64,000 nucleotides of DNA from Halobacteriovorax sp. HLS (GTDB lineage: Bacteria; Bdellovibrionota; Bacteriovoracia; Bacteriovoracales; Bacteriovoracaceae), in assembly GCF_004006665.1 (NCBI RefSeq), contig NZ_QOCL01000012.1, positions 1 through 64,000 of the forward strand, read 5' to 3'. Under the pieces are notes generated by a model. The model was given only the letters and a program-made list of their open reading frames with translations. It had not been told where the DNA came from and searched no databases. The position numbers and the translations under genes are program-made. Positions 17,079 to 25,066 of this stretch are shown here, piece by piece; position 1 is the first letter of the stretch; each line of letters starts with the position of its first letter.

Positions 17079-17450
17079 ATGAAAAATCTAATTTCGTTTC
17101 TACTAATATTTTCTTTATCGGCCCCAATAATGGCAGCCGGTAATTGTGTTCAAATCCTTTCGGATAACCATTCTAATGACAGCAGATCCTATCAAGTTTA
17201 TGACATGGATCTTGAGAAAGACTTTGACGAGTCTCCTGAAGAATACTCTCTAGAGGCCCTTAACTCTCTTCTTTCAAGACTTGGATGTGATTCAATGTCT
17301 CAAAAAGATGAAGGTGAAGTTGTTTGTAAAGAGATTATGCCAGGTAATAACTTTTCAAAAGTTTGTTATCTTGAAAATGAGCTAGGGTACTTCTTTATTT
17401 CTAAAGATATGCTCGACAGCGTTAATATCATTTATAATAGATGGGATTAA
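17079..17450 (+). CDS. Small exported protein of unknown function
   Basis: 123 residues. The signal peptide MKNLISFLLIFSLSAPIMAA is clear and GAGGTGA precedes the ATG. The mature protein is acidic with five Cys, suggesting disulfides in the periplasm. No domain is recognised. It is followed two bases later by another small exported protein of similar size and acidity, and the two probably form an operon. Confidence 0.65.
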   Translation: MKNLISFLLIFSLSAPIMAAGNCVQILSDNHSNDSRSYQVYDMDLEKDFDESPEEYSLEALNSLLSRLGCDSMSQKDEGEVVCKEIMPGNNFSKVCYLENELGYFFISKDMLDSVNIIYNRWD

Positions 17451-17452
17451 TC

Positions 17453-17863
17453 ATGAAAGCTTTGATTCTAATTATTTTTCTTTTCATTGGTGCTAATGCC
17501 ATCGCTAGTGATGATGTTCCTTTGAAATCAATCCCATCTATTGAAGAAGTGTCTTGGGCACTAGAATCTTCTAGATGGGACATTGAAGAGTCAATCTACT
17601 TTTCTTTTGAAGAAGTTCAAGATCCATCAAAAATGATCTGTTCTTCAAAAGATAAGAGTGAAGTTATAAGTTTGTTTCAAATCGCCTTCGAAAGATTTAG
17701 TAATTACTATCCAGACGAAGAGCTTCCATACAAGAAGGCCTTAAAAGAGCTTAATAAGTATTTAGACGGTAAGGTTCTTGATTACTGCTATAGTGAAATT
17801 GACGGTGAAAAAATCCTTCAAGTTTACTATAACTCAAAATTCTTAGTCTCTATTGGTCAGTAG
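17453..17863 (+). CDS. Small exported protein of unknown function
   Basis: 136 residues from ATG 17453. An in-frame ATG at 17441 exists, but the signal peptide MKALILIIFLFIGANAIA fits this start, and GGGAT is about seven bases upstream of it. The mature part is acidic, with two Cys (CSS and DYCYSE). No family is recognised. It is adjacent to the 123-residue exported protein; together they open an island of secreted proteins of unknown function. Confidence 0.65.
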   Translation: MKALILIIFLFIGANAIASDDVPLKSIPSIEEVSWALESSRWDIEESIYFSFEEVQDPSKMICSSKDKSEVISLFQIAFERFSNYYPDEELPYKKALKELNKYLDGKVLDYCYSEIDGEKILQVYYNSKFLVSIGQ

Positions 17864-17977
17864 TTTCGTTTGTGTTAATTCTTAAAGATTTCTTGAAAGA
17901 TAAGAACTTATACTCTTAATTTCTTTTCTGTATTTATCTTCTCTACGTTCTACTTAAAAGAATTCAATAAAATGATT

Positions 17978-18005
17978 TTGATTACATTTAGATTCAACCT
18001 ATAAT
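17978..18005 (+). promoter_or_regulatory. Candidate sigma-70 promoter
   Basis: TTGATT (17978-17983), 16-base spacer, then a perfect TATAAT (18000-18005). The ATG of the 357-residue exported protein lies 30 bases downstream with AGGAGA in the leader. This is one of the best sigma-70 matches in the window. Confidence 0.55.
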
Positions 18006-18034
18006 TAGGGAGAGTAATTATTAGGAGAAATATT

Positions 18035-19108
18035 ATGAATTTTAAATTAGTAATACTAATATTAGTATCAAGTTTAATGACAAGCACTTTGGCTAAGTTT
18101 GAAAGATTTAATATCGATCCAAGAAAGTATAGTTTAGTTTTGGACTATCATGACGATAGAGATGCTGAAGATGAAAAAGGTCTCAAAGAGAACTACAAAT
18201 TCAAATTTCCTCTTATAGAGTTCTATACAAACAAGGAATTGAACGGTGCTCCTGTTGGAAAACTAAATGAAGAGGGTCTTTACATTGAAGGCAAGAAGGT
18301 TTGTTACACAAAAAATATTCTTGCTGATAATTATAATATTTTGCTTGAGGATGTCGTCCTTCCTGGTTATCTCGGAGATGGAGATGTATACACCGTTGGT
18401 GAATACTCGAATGGTATAAAATTTAACGCTATAAGGTGTCCATTCTTAGGATATAGACAGGAAGCCGGTTTGAAACTAATGACAGCACTAGTTTTAGAAG
18501 ATTACGATGAAAAAACTAAACTGGCTAAAATACGTCTTGGCGATGGAGTTGCCTATTTTTCAGCTAAAAAATTGAGTCTTCATTATTTACATAGACCGCC
18601 ACTACAGACAATGGATCACTATGGAGTTGATCCAATAGAGTTTGCTAAGCATATTGAGTCTAAGTTTGCTGAATATTTAAAAAAACGAAGGGATCGTTTT
18701 AAACCTAAAGTAAGTGGTGAGACTTTTGAGCAGCGATACGGACTAGAGAATTACTTTTCTCTATCTAATCTTGATTGGATGGATAGGTATGGTGCTAAGG
18801 AATATAAAGAAAGTTTAATTAAGAAATATGGAAAATTACAAATTATAAAGCATTTTGATTTTGAGAATATGTTTGTTACGGCGTCTAAATATAAAAATAG
18901 TATCAAAGGGAAGAAGGATATAGTCGAAATATATTTTATTAATAAAAATATGGATAGCTATAGCTTATTTAAGAATTTTGATAATAATCACATAAGATAC
19001 TCTGATTTCAAAATTGGATTCTTAAAGGGCTATGATCAATTTAAGAGATCTCGTGGACTACTTATTCCGACGCAGGAGTATGAAGGATATCCAATGGATG
19101 ATTTTTAA
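18035..19108 (+). CDS. Exported protein of unknown function
   Basis: 357 residues with a signal peptide (MNFKLVILILVSSLMTSTLA). The middle has two stretches that look like small beta-barrel or SH3-like units (IEFYTNKELNGAPVGKLNEE and LAKIRLGDGVAYFSAKKLSL), similar in flavour to the two paralogous proteins at 19696 and 20686. The C-terminal 150 residues are rich in Lys, Tyr and Phe. No named domain is recognised. It starts 30 bases downstream of a good promoter and AGGAG precedes the ATG. Confidence 0.65.
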   Translation: MNFKLVILILVSSLMTSTLAKFERFNIDPRKYSLVLDYHDDRDAEDEKGLKENYKFKFPLIEFYTNKELNGAPVGKLNEEGLYIEGKKVCYTKNILADNYNILLEDVVLPGYLGDGDVYTVGEYSNGIKFNAIRCPFLGYRQEAGLKLMTALVLEDYDEKTKLAKIRLGDGVAYFSAKKLSLHYLHRPPLQTMDHYGVDPIEFAKHIESKFAEYLKKRRDRFKPKVSGETFEQRYGLENYFSLSNLDWMDRYGAKEYKESLIKKYGKLQIIKHFDFENMFVTASKYKNSIKGKKDIVEIYFINKNMDSYSLFKNFDNNHIRYSDFKIGFLKGYDQFKRSRGLLIPTQEYEGYPMDDF

Positions 19109-19127
19109 TAAGTCATTCTCCAAGTCT

Positions 19128-19195
19128 TTGGAAGACTAGGAGACCTTATCAAAGCTTCTCATTGCTCTTTTTTGCCTTTGTTCGTATTGATAAAG
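19128..19195. repeat. 68-bp direct repeat, copy 1
   Basis: This 68-bp block is identical to 21461-21528. On the minus strand it reads LYQYEQRQKRAMRSFDKVS followed by TAG, so both copies look like the preserved 3' end of one gene whose upstream part has been lost. The two copies bracket the duplicated exported-protein genes. Confidence 0.9.
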
Positions 19196-19314
19196 AGCCT
19201 CGCTATTAGTTCCCGAGGAGCATTACAGGAATATTGTAAATGAATCTTTAGTTTTATCTTACAACACAATGGATAGAATTTATAAATGGACACAGATGGA
19301 GGAGAGCATAACGA

Positions 19315-19663
19315 ATGAAGTACTTTTTAGAGATCTGGAAGAAAGTCGCGACGTATGTACATATTAGTTTCATTATTGCATTCATTGCGTTTATCTACTC
19401 TAGAACATAGGACTTTGTTGGATGGAGAAGATTCCCAAATTATCGATCATTGCAAAGATGTGAATGTAGAATACTTTTATGGAGAAGGCTATACATGTGT
19501 CGATGAGGATCAAAATGCAATAGGATTTACCTCTAAGTATGGTAATGTTGATCATAGGCCTGGTTTTTATGATATGTTTCCTTTGGCGGTCTTAGACGAA
19601 GGTTGCACCACTACATACGAGCTTCCTGAGAAAGATATAGCAATAGAGTGGAGTCTTGATTAA
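19315..19663 (+). pseudogene. Frameshifted membrane-anchored protein
   Basis: ATG 19315 (GGAGGAG about 10 bases upstream) encodes MKYFLEIWKKVATYV followed by a hydrophobic segment ending IAFIAFIYSRT, then TAG 19408. The +1-shifted frame continues from about 19405 as TLLDGEDSQIIDHCKD and runs to TAA 19663, with a hydrophilic domain of about 80 residues containing three Cys. Together they make a plausible single-pass membrane protein of about 115 residues. The second frame has a weak ATG at 19355 but no ribosome site. It could be a true pseudogene, programmed frameshift or sequencing error. Confidence 0.5.
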
Positions 19664-19669
19664 TTTTGA

Positions 19670-19678
19670 TGTTATAAT
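19670..19678 (+). promoter_or_regulatory. Extended -10 element, copy 1
   Basis: TGTTATAAT matches an extended -10 (TGnTATAAT) 17 bases before the ATG of the first exported paralog. The same element, with about 20 flanking bases on each side, recurs at 20660-20668 before the second copy. The predicted start would leave a leader of only about ten bases, so the call is tentative. Confidence 0.4.
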
Positions 19679-19695
19679 ACGATGAGGTTTAATTT

Positions 19696-20424
19696 ATGAA
19701 ATTACTAAAATATTTATTCTTAATTGCTTTGTTTGCTAGTTCCACTTCTTCACTTGCTAGACCAGATAAGTCTAGTCATGAGCTTTTTGAATTGAATGTG
19801 GGAATCGGTGATTTGGATTATCTGCCAGAGGTCAAGATAACAGCGATTGACCTTTATGAGTCTCCATCCCTTAAAGCCAGGGTTATACAATCTGTTCCAC
19901 TTAAAAATCCCGACGGGAGCAATACCCCTGGTTATTATGCTATAGATTTTGATGATAAGTCAGGAGTATTTTGGCACCAAGGAATTTACAGTAAAGAAAA
20001 GAGTGGAGATTTCTATAAAGTTTTTTATAAAGGAAGCTACTACTGGGCACATAAGAAGAGTTTTATGTGGATTACTAAGATTGAAGATAAGTTTATAGGG
20101 GGGATGGTATTTCTCGCTGCTGATAAATTGACCTTTTATGAAAGTCCCGGAGGAAAAGTATTTAATAAACCAAAGTCGATGCTTGATTATATTGATAAAT
20201 CTCCTAATAAGGATAATTATTTAGAGTTTAAGGCCGTTGCTTATAAGTGGATAGACTCAAAACTTTGGATTCAGTTTGAAGAAGAAAAAGAATCTTGCGG
20301 AATAAAAAACTATACTTTTAAAAAGAAGAACGTGAAGTTTTGGGTTCACCCATATGATAAGAATGGAAAGCCTTTTGATGAAAAGGGAAAACCTTTTTAC
20401 ATATATTCTTATAAGGGGTGTTAG
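19696..20424 (+). CDS. Exported SH3-like protein, paralog A
   Basis: 242 residues with signal peptide MKLLKYLFLIALFASSTSSLA. Residues 45-140 (ITAIDLYESPSLKARVI ... FYKVFYKGSYYWAHKKS) resemble bacterial SH3b repeats that often bind wall or surface ligands; a second such unit may follow (LTFYESPGGKVF). The C-terminus has two Cys (ESCG, YKGC). It is the first of two tandem paralogs: a 48-residue central stretch is identical to paralog B while the segment just before it is strongly diverged. Function is unknown; an envelope or prey-surface binding role is speculation. Confidence 0.65.
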   Translation: MKLLKYLFLIALFASSTSSLARPDKSSHELFELNVGIGDLDYLPEVKITAIDLYESPSLKARVIQSVPLKNPDGSNTPGYYAIDFDDKSGVFWHQGIYSKEKSGDFYKVFYKGSYYWAHKKSFMWITKIEDKFIGGMVFLAADKLTFYESPGGKVFNKPKSMLDYIDKSPNKDNYLEFKAVAYKWIDSKLWIQFEEEKESCGIKNYTFKKKNVKFWVHPYDKNGKPFDEKGKPFYIYSYKGC

Positions 20425-20537
20425 GCCCTGCAATCGCTATGATGGCTTAAGAAATGCAGCGTCTAGAATTTTTATGTTTTGTCCTAATAACCAAAGGTGC
20501 CATGCTCTTTTGGTTTAAATAAGCTAAGAACTTCCAT

Positions 20538-20649
20538 TCATTCATACTTGTTGATATGTAATAACAAAGCATTTACATCTATCAAATTTTCTTTGTGCTT
20601 AAGTTGTTTAATAAAGTCATATTGTGTTGTTAAATGTATCCAGGCCTGA
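20538..20649 (-). pseudogene. Gene fragment at the duplication junction
   Basis: On the minus strand an open stretch of 36 codons without a start reads AWIHLTTQYDFIKQLKHKEN and continues to INKYE before TGA at 20538. Its composition is that of a soluble protein, unlike random AT-rich sequence. It ends exactly where the second copy of the duplicated unit begins (about 20647), as expected if the duplication cut through an older gene. No family is recognised. Confidence 0.3.
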
Positions 20650-20659
20650 TTAATTTTGA

Positions 20660-20668
20660 TGTTATAAT
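20660..20668 (+). promoter_or_regulatory. Extended -10 element, copy 2
   Basis: TGTTATAAT, identical in sequence and in distance to the ATG with the element at 19670-19678. Its conservation is explained by the duplication and is therefore weak evidence of function on its own. Confidence 0.4.
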
Positions 20669-20685
20669 ACGATGAGGTTTAATTT

Positions 20686-21393
20686 ATGAAATTACTAAAA
20701 TACTTATTCTTTATTGCTTTGTTTGCTAGTTCTACTTCTTTACTTGCTAGACCAGATAAGTCTAGTCATGAGTTGTTTGAGTTAAATGTAGGAATCGCAG
20801 AAGGGAGCTACGTTTCTAATATTAAAGTGACGGCAATCGAGCTTTATGAATCTCCATCCCTTAAGGCTAAGGTCTTGTACTCTATTCCTTTGAAGCGACC
20901 TCAGGGAGTTATCTCTGATGGGTATTATCGACTAGATTTTGATGATAAGTCAGGAGTATTTTGGCACCAAGGAATTTACAGTAAAGAAAAGAGTGGAGAT
21001 TTCTATAAAGTTTTTTATAAGGGAAGCTACTACTGGGCACATAAGAAGAGTTTTATGTGGATTACTAAGATTGAAGATTTATTTAAAAGTAATATGATTT
21101 CTATTGCTGCTGATAAATTGACATTTCATGAAAGCCCCGGAGGAAAGGTATTTAATAAACCTAAGTCAATGTTTGATTTCATTAATAAATCTCCTGATAA
21201 AGATAATTATTTAGAGTTTAAGGCCGTTGCTTTTAAGTGGATAGACTCAAAACTTTGGATTCAATTTGAAGAAAAGAAAGAATCTTGCGGAATAAAAAAC
21301 TATACTTTTAAAAAGAAGAACGTGAAATTTTGGGTTCATCCATATGATAAAAATGGCAAACCTATGTACCAATATCCTTTTAAAGGTTGTTAA
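20686..21393 (+). CDS. Exported SH3-like protein, paralog B
   Basis: 235 residues, signal peptide MKLLKYLFFIALFASSTSLLA. It is a tandem duplicate of the 242-residue protein upstream. The DNA at 20933-21078 differs from 19943-20088 at only one of 146 positions, whereas residues 38-85 (AEGSYVSNIKVTAIELYESP onward) are clearly diverged. The same SH3b-like pattern and the C-terminal Cys pair are present. The ATG has GAGG upstream in the duplicated leader. Function is unknown. Confidence 0.65.
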   Translation: MKLLKYLFFIALFASSTSLLARPDKSSHELFELNVGIAEGSYVSNIKVTAIELYESPSLKAKVLYSIPLKRPQGVISDGYYRLDFDDKSGVFWHQGIYSKEKSGDFYKVFYKGSYYWAHKKSFMWITKIEDLFKSNMISIAADKLTFHESPGGKVFNKPKSMFDFINKSPDKDNYLEFKAVAFKWIDSKLWIQFEEKKESCGIKNYTFKKKNVKFWVHPYDKNGKPMYQYPFKGC

Positions 21394-21460
21394 TATTTGT
21401 AATTGACATGAGCTATTGAAAAAATGAAGTGTCTTAATTATTATTTTCCTTAATTAGCCA

Positions 21461-21528
21461 TTGGAAGACTAGGAGACCTTATCAAAGCTTCTCATTGCTC
21501 TTTTTTGCCTTTGTTCGTATTGATAAAG
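21461..21528. repeat. 68-bp direct repeat, copy 2
   Basis: Identical to 19128-19195. On the minus strand it is preceded in frame by EYENSKA before a stop, compared with GTNSEA in copy 1, so the sequence just outside the repeat is also related but drifting. Confidence 0.9.
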
Positions 21529-21628
21529 TGCCTTACTATTTTCATACTCCTAGGGCAATTCCATCTCTTTCTTTGATTCTTTTGTCTAGTTCATGTATGT
21601 TATGAGGATAATAGACAGAGGAATTACA

Positions 21629-23461
21629 ATGGATTTTATTAAGAGTATTTTAGACGCTATGCCATCTGATTGGCTCCAACTTACTACCCATCGCTTAGAT
21701 ATTTACAATGAAGAATTGGCCAAGGTTGAGTTCTTAGAAAAGCTGCAATCTTTAAACTCTAAAAGTAGTGACTTTGAAAAAGAGCTAAAGAATCTTCCTA
21801 CTGCATTTGACTATATCCGCCTCGGTCATCCTCTGTCATGTATTTTAGAATGGACTATTGCCAAAGAAAGAAACCTAGATGAAAAGAATGTCATAAGCTT
21901 TTCTTCTCAAACAATGCCTATCTTAGCAATCCTTAGAAAGAATCTTCTCTCTAAAGTACCTACTCAAATTCTTTATAAGAATGAATTACCAAAGCACTTT
22001 GATGAGTCCATTCTAAAAGATATTTATGGTTATAACTTTGAGCTTAAAAGAACAACTGATTACTGTGAAGCTGCAGACTTCTCTGGAACAACAGTAGCTC
22101 TATCTTCTTTTGATGAACTCTTTACAAGTGAGCTAGAAGCAAGTGCAGACTTTACTGTATTTGCAGATTCCCAATTAGGTAGTGTCATTCTTGTGAATGG
22201 AAGCGAGAGTGAAGCTTATATTTCTGAAATTCAACACGTAAGAAGACGTGAATCAATTGCGATGACTCCAAACGATTGTCTAAGTGTTCTAGAGCACTTT
22301 GTTGGAGTTAAGAAATTATCACCTGATTTAGTCGGTGAGAGCAAAAATAGAACTCGTGCTCTAAGTGCCATTAAAGAAATCACGAATACATCAACTGATG
22401 CATCTTTAGGTTCTTGTGGATTATCTATTCAGTACGCCATCATGATGGGACTAATCCATCATAGCTATGAGGTTTACCCAGGTAAGAAGATTAAGTTCAT
22501 TGTTCCACCAAATTGCTATGGGGGAACCAATGACCAGGCCAGAAGAGTGGCCGCTTGTATTGATAATGTTGAGATCTTGGATCTACCAGTCGATGGTGGA
22601 AAGGATATGGTTGCTAGTGTTGAAAAAGTTTTGTCCCAAGTGGCAAGTGCCGACGCTATTCCATTTATCATAGCTGAAATTCCTACTAATCCTAGAGTTG
22701 AAGTTCCTGATCTTGATAGACTTAGGCAGGCCCTAGCAAAGAAGCGTCTCACAAGTGAAGGTGCAACTGCTGTTGCCCCGGTATTTATTCTAGATCAAAC
22801 ATTTTGTCCAAATGTCCTCTTCCTTGGTCAGGGGGATTTTCTTTCTAGTGTTAAAACAATCTCCTATGTAAGTGGTTCTAAGTTTCCTTCTGGTGGTCTG
22901 TGTACTGCTGGATACTGTGTGACAAATGAAATTGCTAATGAACTTGGAAGCTATATAGAAAAGCACTTACAGGTTTGTGATAATCAAGCAACACCTTTTC
23001 AAGTTGAGACTTTAGCAAATCAGATGCCTTCAATGGTAGAGAGAATCAGCGAGGCCTATAAGAATACTCGTGCCTTTGTAGACTTTATTGAACAAACTCT
23101 ACCTGAGGCGAAGATAAACTTCGTCTCAAAAGAGCTCGCAAGTAAAGGCTTTACTCCATCAGTTTTCTCTCTTGATCTTCCTACTAAGGGGGATAATGCA
23201 CGACAGAGAGAGGCCCATAAGAGAGAGCTAAATTTATTGCTTATTAAGATGATGATAAATGAAATTCCTGATGAGAGTAAGCATTGTGTGAGCTATGGAC
23301 AACTGAAAGGTTGTTACTGGACTATTCCTGCGACTTCAACTCAAGGAACGACTAAAGAAGGTGATAAAGACTATATTGTCAGAGTCGCAATCTCTCCTAT
23401 ATTTGATTTAGAACAGCATAAGAGTGTCTTTGCTAAGTTCTGTAATCAGCATATAAAGTAG
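21629..23461 (+). CDS. PLP-dependent enzyme of the Cys/Met metabolism (transsulfuration) type
   Basis: 610 residues from ATG 21629, chosen because AGAGGA lies seven bases upstream; a start at 21593 lacks one. The C-terminal 380 residues have the fold-type I pattern: FILDQTF with the Asp that pairs with the pyridine nitrogen, and SYVSGSKFPSGG, whose Lys418 should hold PLP. This resembles cystathionine gamma-synthase relatives, but the protein is about 200 residues longer than normal, with an unassigned N-terminal region (1-240). The reaction cannot be named. It follows the secreted island directly and is monocistronic. Confidence 0.75.
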   Translation: MDFIKSILDAMPSDWLQLTTHRLDIYNEELAKVEFLEKLQSLNSKSSDFEKELKNLPTAFDYIRLGHPLSCILEWTIAKERNLDEKNVISFSSQTMPILAILRKNLLSKVPTQILYKNELPKHFDESILKDIYGYNFELKRTTDYCEAADFSGTTVALSSFDELFTSELEASADFTVFADSQLGSVILVNGSESEAYISEIQHVRRRESIAMTPNDCLSVLEHFVGVKKLSPDLVGESKNRTRALSAIKEITNTSTDASLGSCGLSIQYAIMMGLIHHSYEVYPGKKIKFIVPPNCYGGTNDQARRVAACIDNVEILDLPVDGGKDMVASVEKVLSQVASADAIPFIIAEIPTNPRVEVPDLDRLRQALAKKRLTSEGATAVAPVFILDQTFCPNVLFLGQGDFLSSVKTISYVSGSKFPSGGLCTAGYCVTNEIANELGSYIEKHLQVCDNQATPFQVETLANQMPSMVERISEAYKNTRAFVDFIEQTLPEAKINFVSKELASKGFTPSVFSLDLPTKGDNARQREAHKRELNLLLIKMMINEIPDESKHCVSYGQLKGCYWTIPATSTQGTTKEGDKDYIVRVAISPIFDLEQHKSVFAKFCNQHIK

Positions 23462-23564
23462 TTGATAATTCTTTACGAGTATAGATAGAAAAATTTATGA
23501 TTTCTACAGCTTCGATCTCTATACATTTAGACGATTTGAGTTAACATAGTTTCACGGAGAAACT

Positions 23565-24272
23565 ATGACAGATAAAGCATTTTCAGCAAAAGCACTTTTA
23601 CATAAAATTGATACGGGAGTTCTCGCTACTCAAATGAACTATGAAGGAGAGGTCTATCCATACGGATCTATCTGTCCGTTTGTTCTAACTCCAACTGGAG
23701 AAGTCATTATTCTTATTAGTGAAATTGCAATGCATACTAAGAATATTCATATTGATCCTAATATCTCCTTTACTGTTTACGACCAAACGGCTCCCAATAA
23801 GCAAAAGGCATCGAGATGTTCTATTGTAGGTAAGGCCACGCTTCTTAAAGAAGGTGCACAAAAAGAGCTTGCCTGTGAGCTATATACAAAGTTCTATCCC
23901 GAATCTAAGCGCTACTTCGAGGCCCATGACTTTAACTTTTATAGCTTAACTGCTGCTAGAGTTAGATTTATTGAAGGATTTGGCAAAATAAGCTGGATTG
24001 AAGCAAGTGAATTCGCTAGTGAAATACCGAATTGGTGGGATGATAAGCAGGGGATAATCGATCATATGAATAATGATCATCAGTCTGCTCTAAATAAGTA
24101 TAGAGATCAGATTCTAGAGCTAAAGGGGGAAGTCTCTCTCTTTGATATTAGCGCTGAGGGCTTTCACTTAAATGTTGAAGGCAGTATTCACTTTATCAAC
24201 TTCTCTAAACCATGCCTTGAAAAGGATAGTGTTAGAGAAGAGTTCATTTGGCTTTTAAGAAGCTTGGATTAA
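23565..24272 (+). CDS. HugZ-like pyridoxamine-phosphate-oxidase-fold protein
   Basis: 235 residues. Residues 1-150 match the PNPOx-like split barrel (TGVLATQ, GSICPFVLTPTGEVIILISE, HTKNI). Residues 160-235 match DUF2470, with the IIDHMNNDH motif at His167-His172 that ligates heme in HugZ-type heme oxygenases. Such proteins degrade or bind heme. GGAGAA precedes the ATG. It converges with the LysR gene and overlaps its end by 18 bases. Confidence 0.82.
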   Translation: MTDKAFSAKALLHKIDTGVLATQMNYEGEVYPYGSICPFVLTPTGEVIILISEIAMHTKNIHIDPNISFTVYDQTAPNKQKASRCSIVGKATLLKEGAQKELACELYTKFYPESKRYFEAHDFNFYSLTAARVRFIEGFGKISWIEASEFASEIPNWWDDKQGIIDHMNNDHQSALNKYRDQILELKGEVSLFDISAEGFHLNVEGSIHFINFSKPCLEKDSVREEFIWLLRSLD

Positions 24273-25055
24273 GTTGGTAAGCTCTTTTATATGTTGTGGT
24301 AGTTGCTTATAGCTTAGAGTTGTCATGAAAATTTCTGAATTAGGAAGCTTTGGCAACTCATAGATACAAAGAGATTCATTCTTCTTTAGTACATGGTAAG
24401 GCACGACTGCTAGGCCGAGATTATTTCTTACAAGTGTGAGAATGGTATGAATTGAATCTACTGTTATAACAGACTTCGCCTGTTTCTTTGAGAGTTTAAA
24501 TAAATTATCGCCGTCACTAAAAACAATCCATCTATAATCGTGTAGCTTCTTTAAATCGACTTCACTTTTAGAGATAAGTACCAGCTTTTCACTAAAAAGT
24601 TTTAAAGAAGAGACAAGTTCAGACTGTAGATTATCCGTCGAGAAAGTTATATCAAACTTTCCTTCTTCGATTCCGGCCCTAAGTTGAGGCTGATCTTCAA
24701 TATGAATAGAGATTTGTCTTTGATACTTCTTACAGTACTTCGTCAGATAGGGCATGAACCAATTCTTTAGAAGACCATTTAGGATACCAATACGAAGTGG
24801 TCTATCATCTTCTTTTTGAAAAATATTATCACTCATCTCATCAAATTGTTTGGCAGCTAAGTAAAGTTCCTTACCTTTATTAGTTAAGAGTACTTTCTTA
24901 GATGATCTAATAATGAGTTCTTGGTCAAGACTCTCTTCGAGAAGCTTGATTTGTCGGCTTACTGCCGATTGAGCAATTTTTAATGATTCTGCAGCTTTTG
25001 AGAAACTTGAAAATTCAGCAGTTAAAAGAAATGCCTTTAAGTATCTATAGTCCAC
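24255..25055 (-). CDS. LysR-family transcriptional regulator
   Basis: 266 residues. Residues 1-60 are the LysR winged helix-turn-helix (YLKAFLLTAEFSSFSKAAESL, AQSAVSRQIKLLEESLDQEL). Residues 85-266 are a periplasmic-binding-protein-like effector domain (LRIGILNGL, IEDQPQLRAGIEEGKFDITF). The effector domain is somewhat short. LysR proteins usually control a divergent neighbour; here the divergent side is the HesB-like gene on the same strand, so no target is evident. Confidence 0.9.
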   Translation of the reverse strand: MDYRYLKAFLLTAEFSSFSKAAESLKIAQSAVSRQIKLLEESLDQELIIRSSKKVLLTNKGKELYLAAKQFDEMSDNIFQKEDDRPLRIGILNGLLKNWFMPYLTKYCKKYQRQISIHIEDQPQLRAGIEEGKFDITFSTDNLQSELVSSLKLFSEKLVLISKSEVDLKKLHDYRWIVFSDGDNLFKLSKKQAKSVITVDSIHTILTLVRNNLGLAVVPYHVLKKNESLCIYELPKLPNSEIFMTTLSYKQLPQHIKELTNLIQAS

Positions 25056-25066
25056 TTGATCCCCTT

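Noticed and set aside
19200-19375. Plus-strand frame with protein-like composition ending DVCTY
   Set aside because: No good start, overlaps the frameshifted gene in another frame and cannot be told from a shadow or an old remnant.
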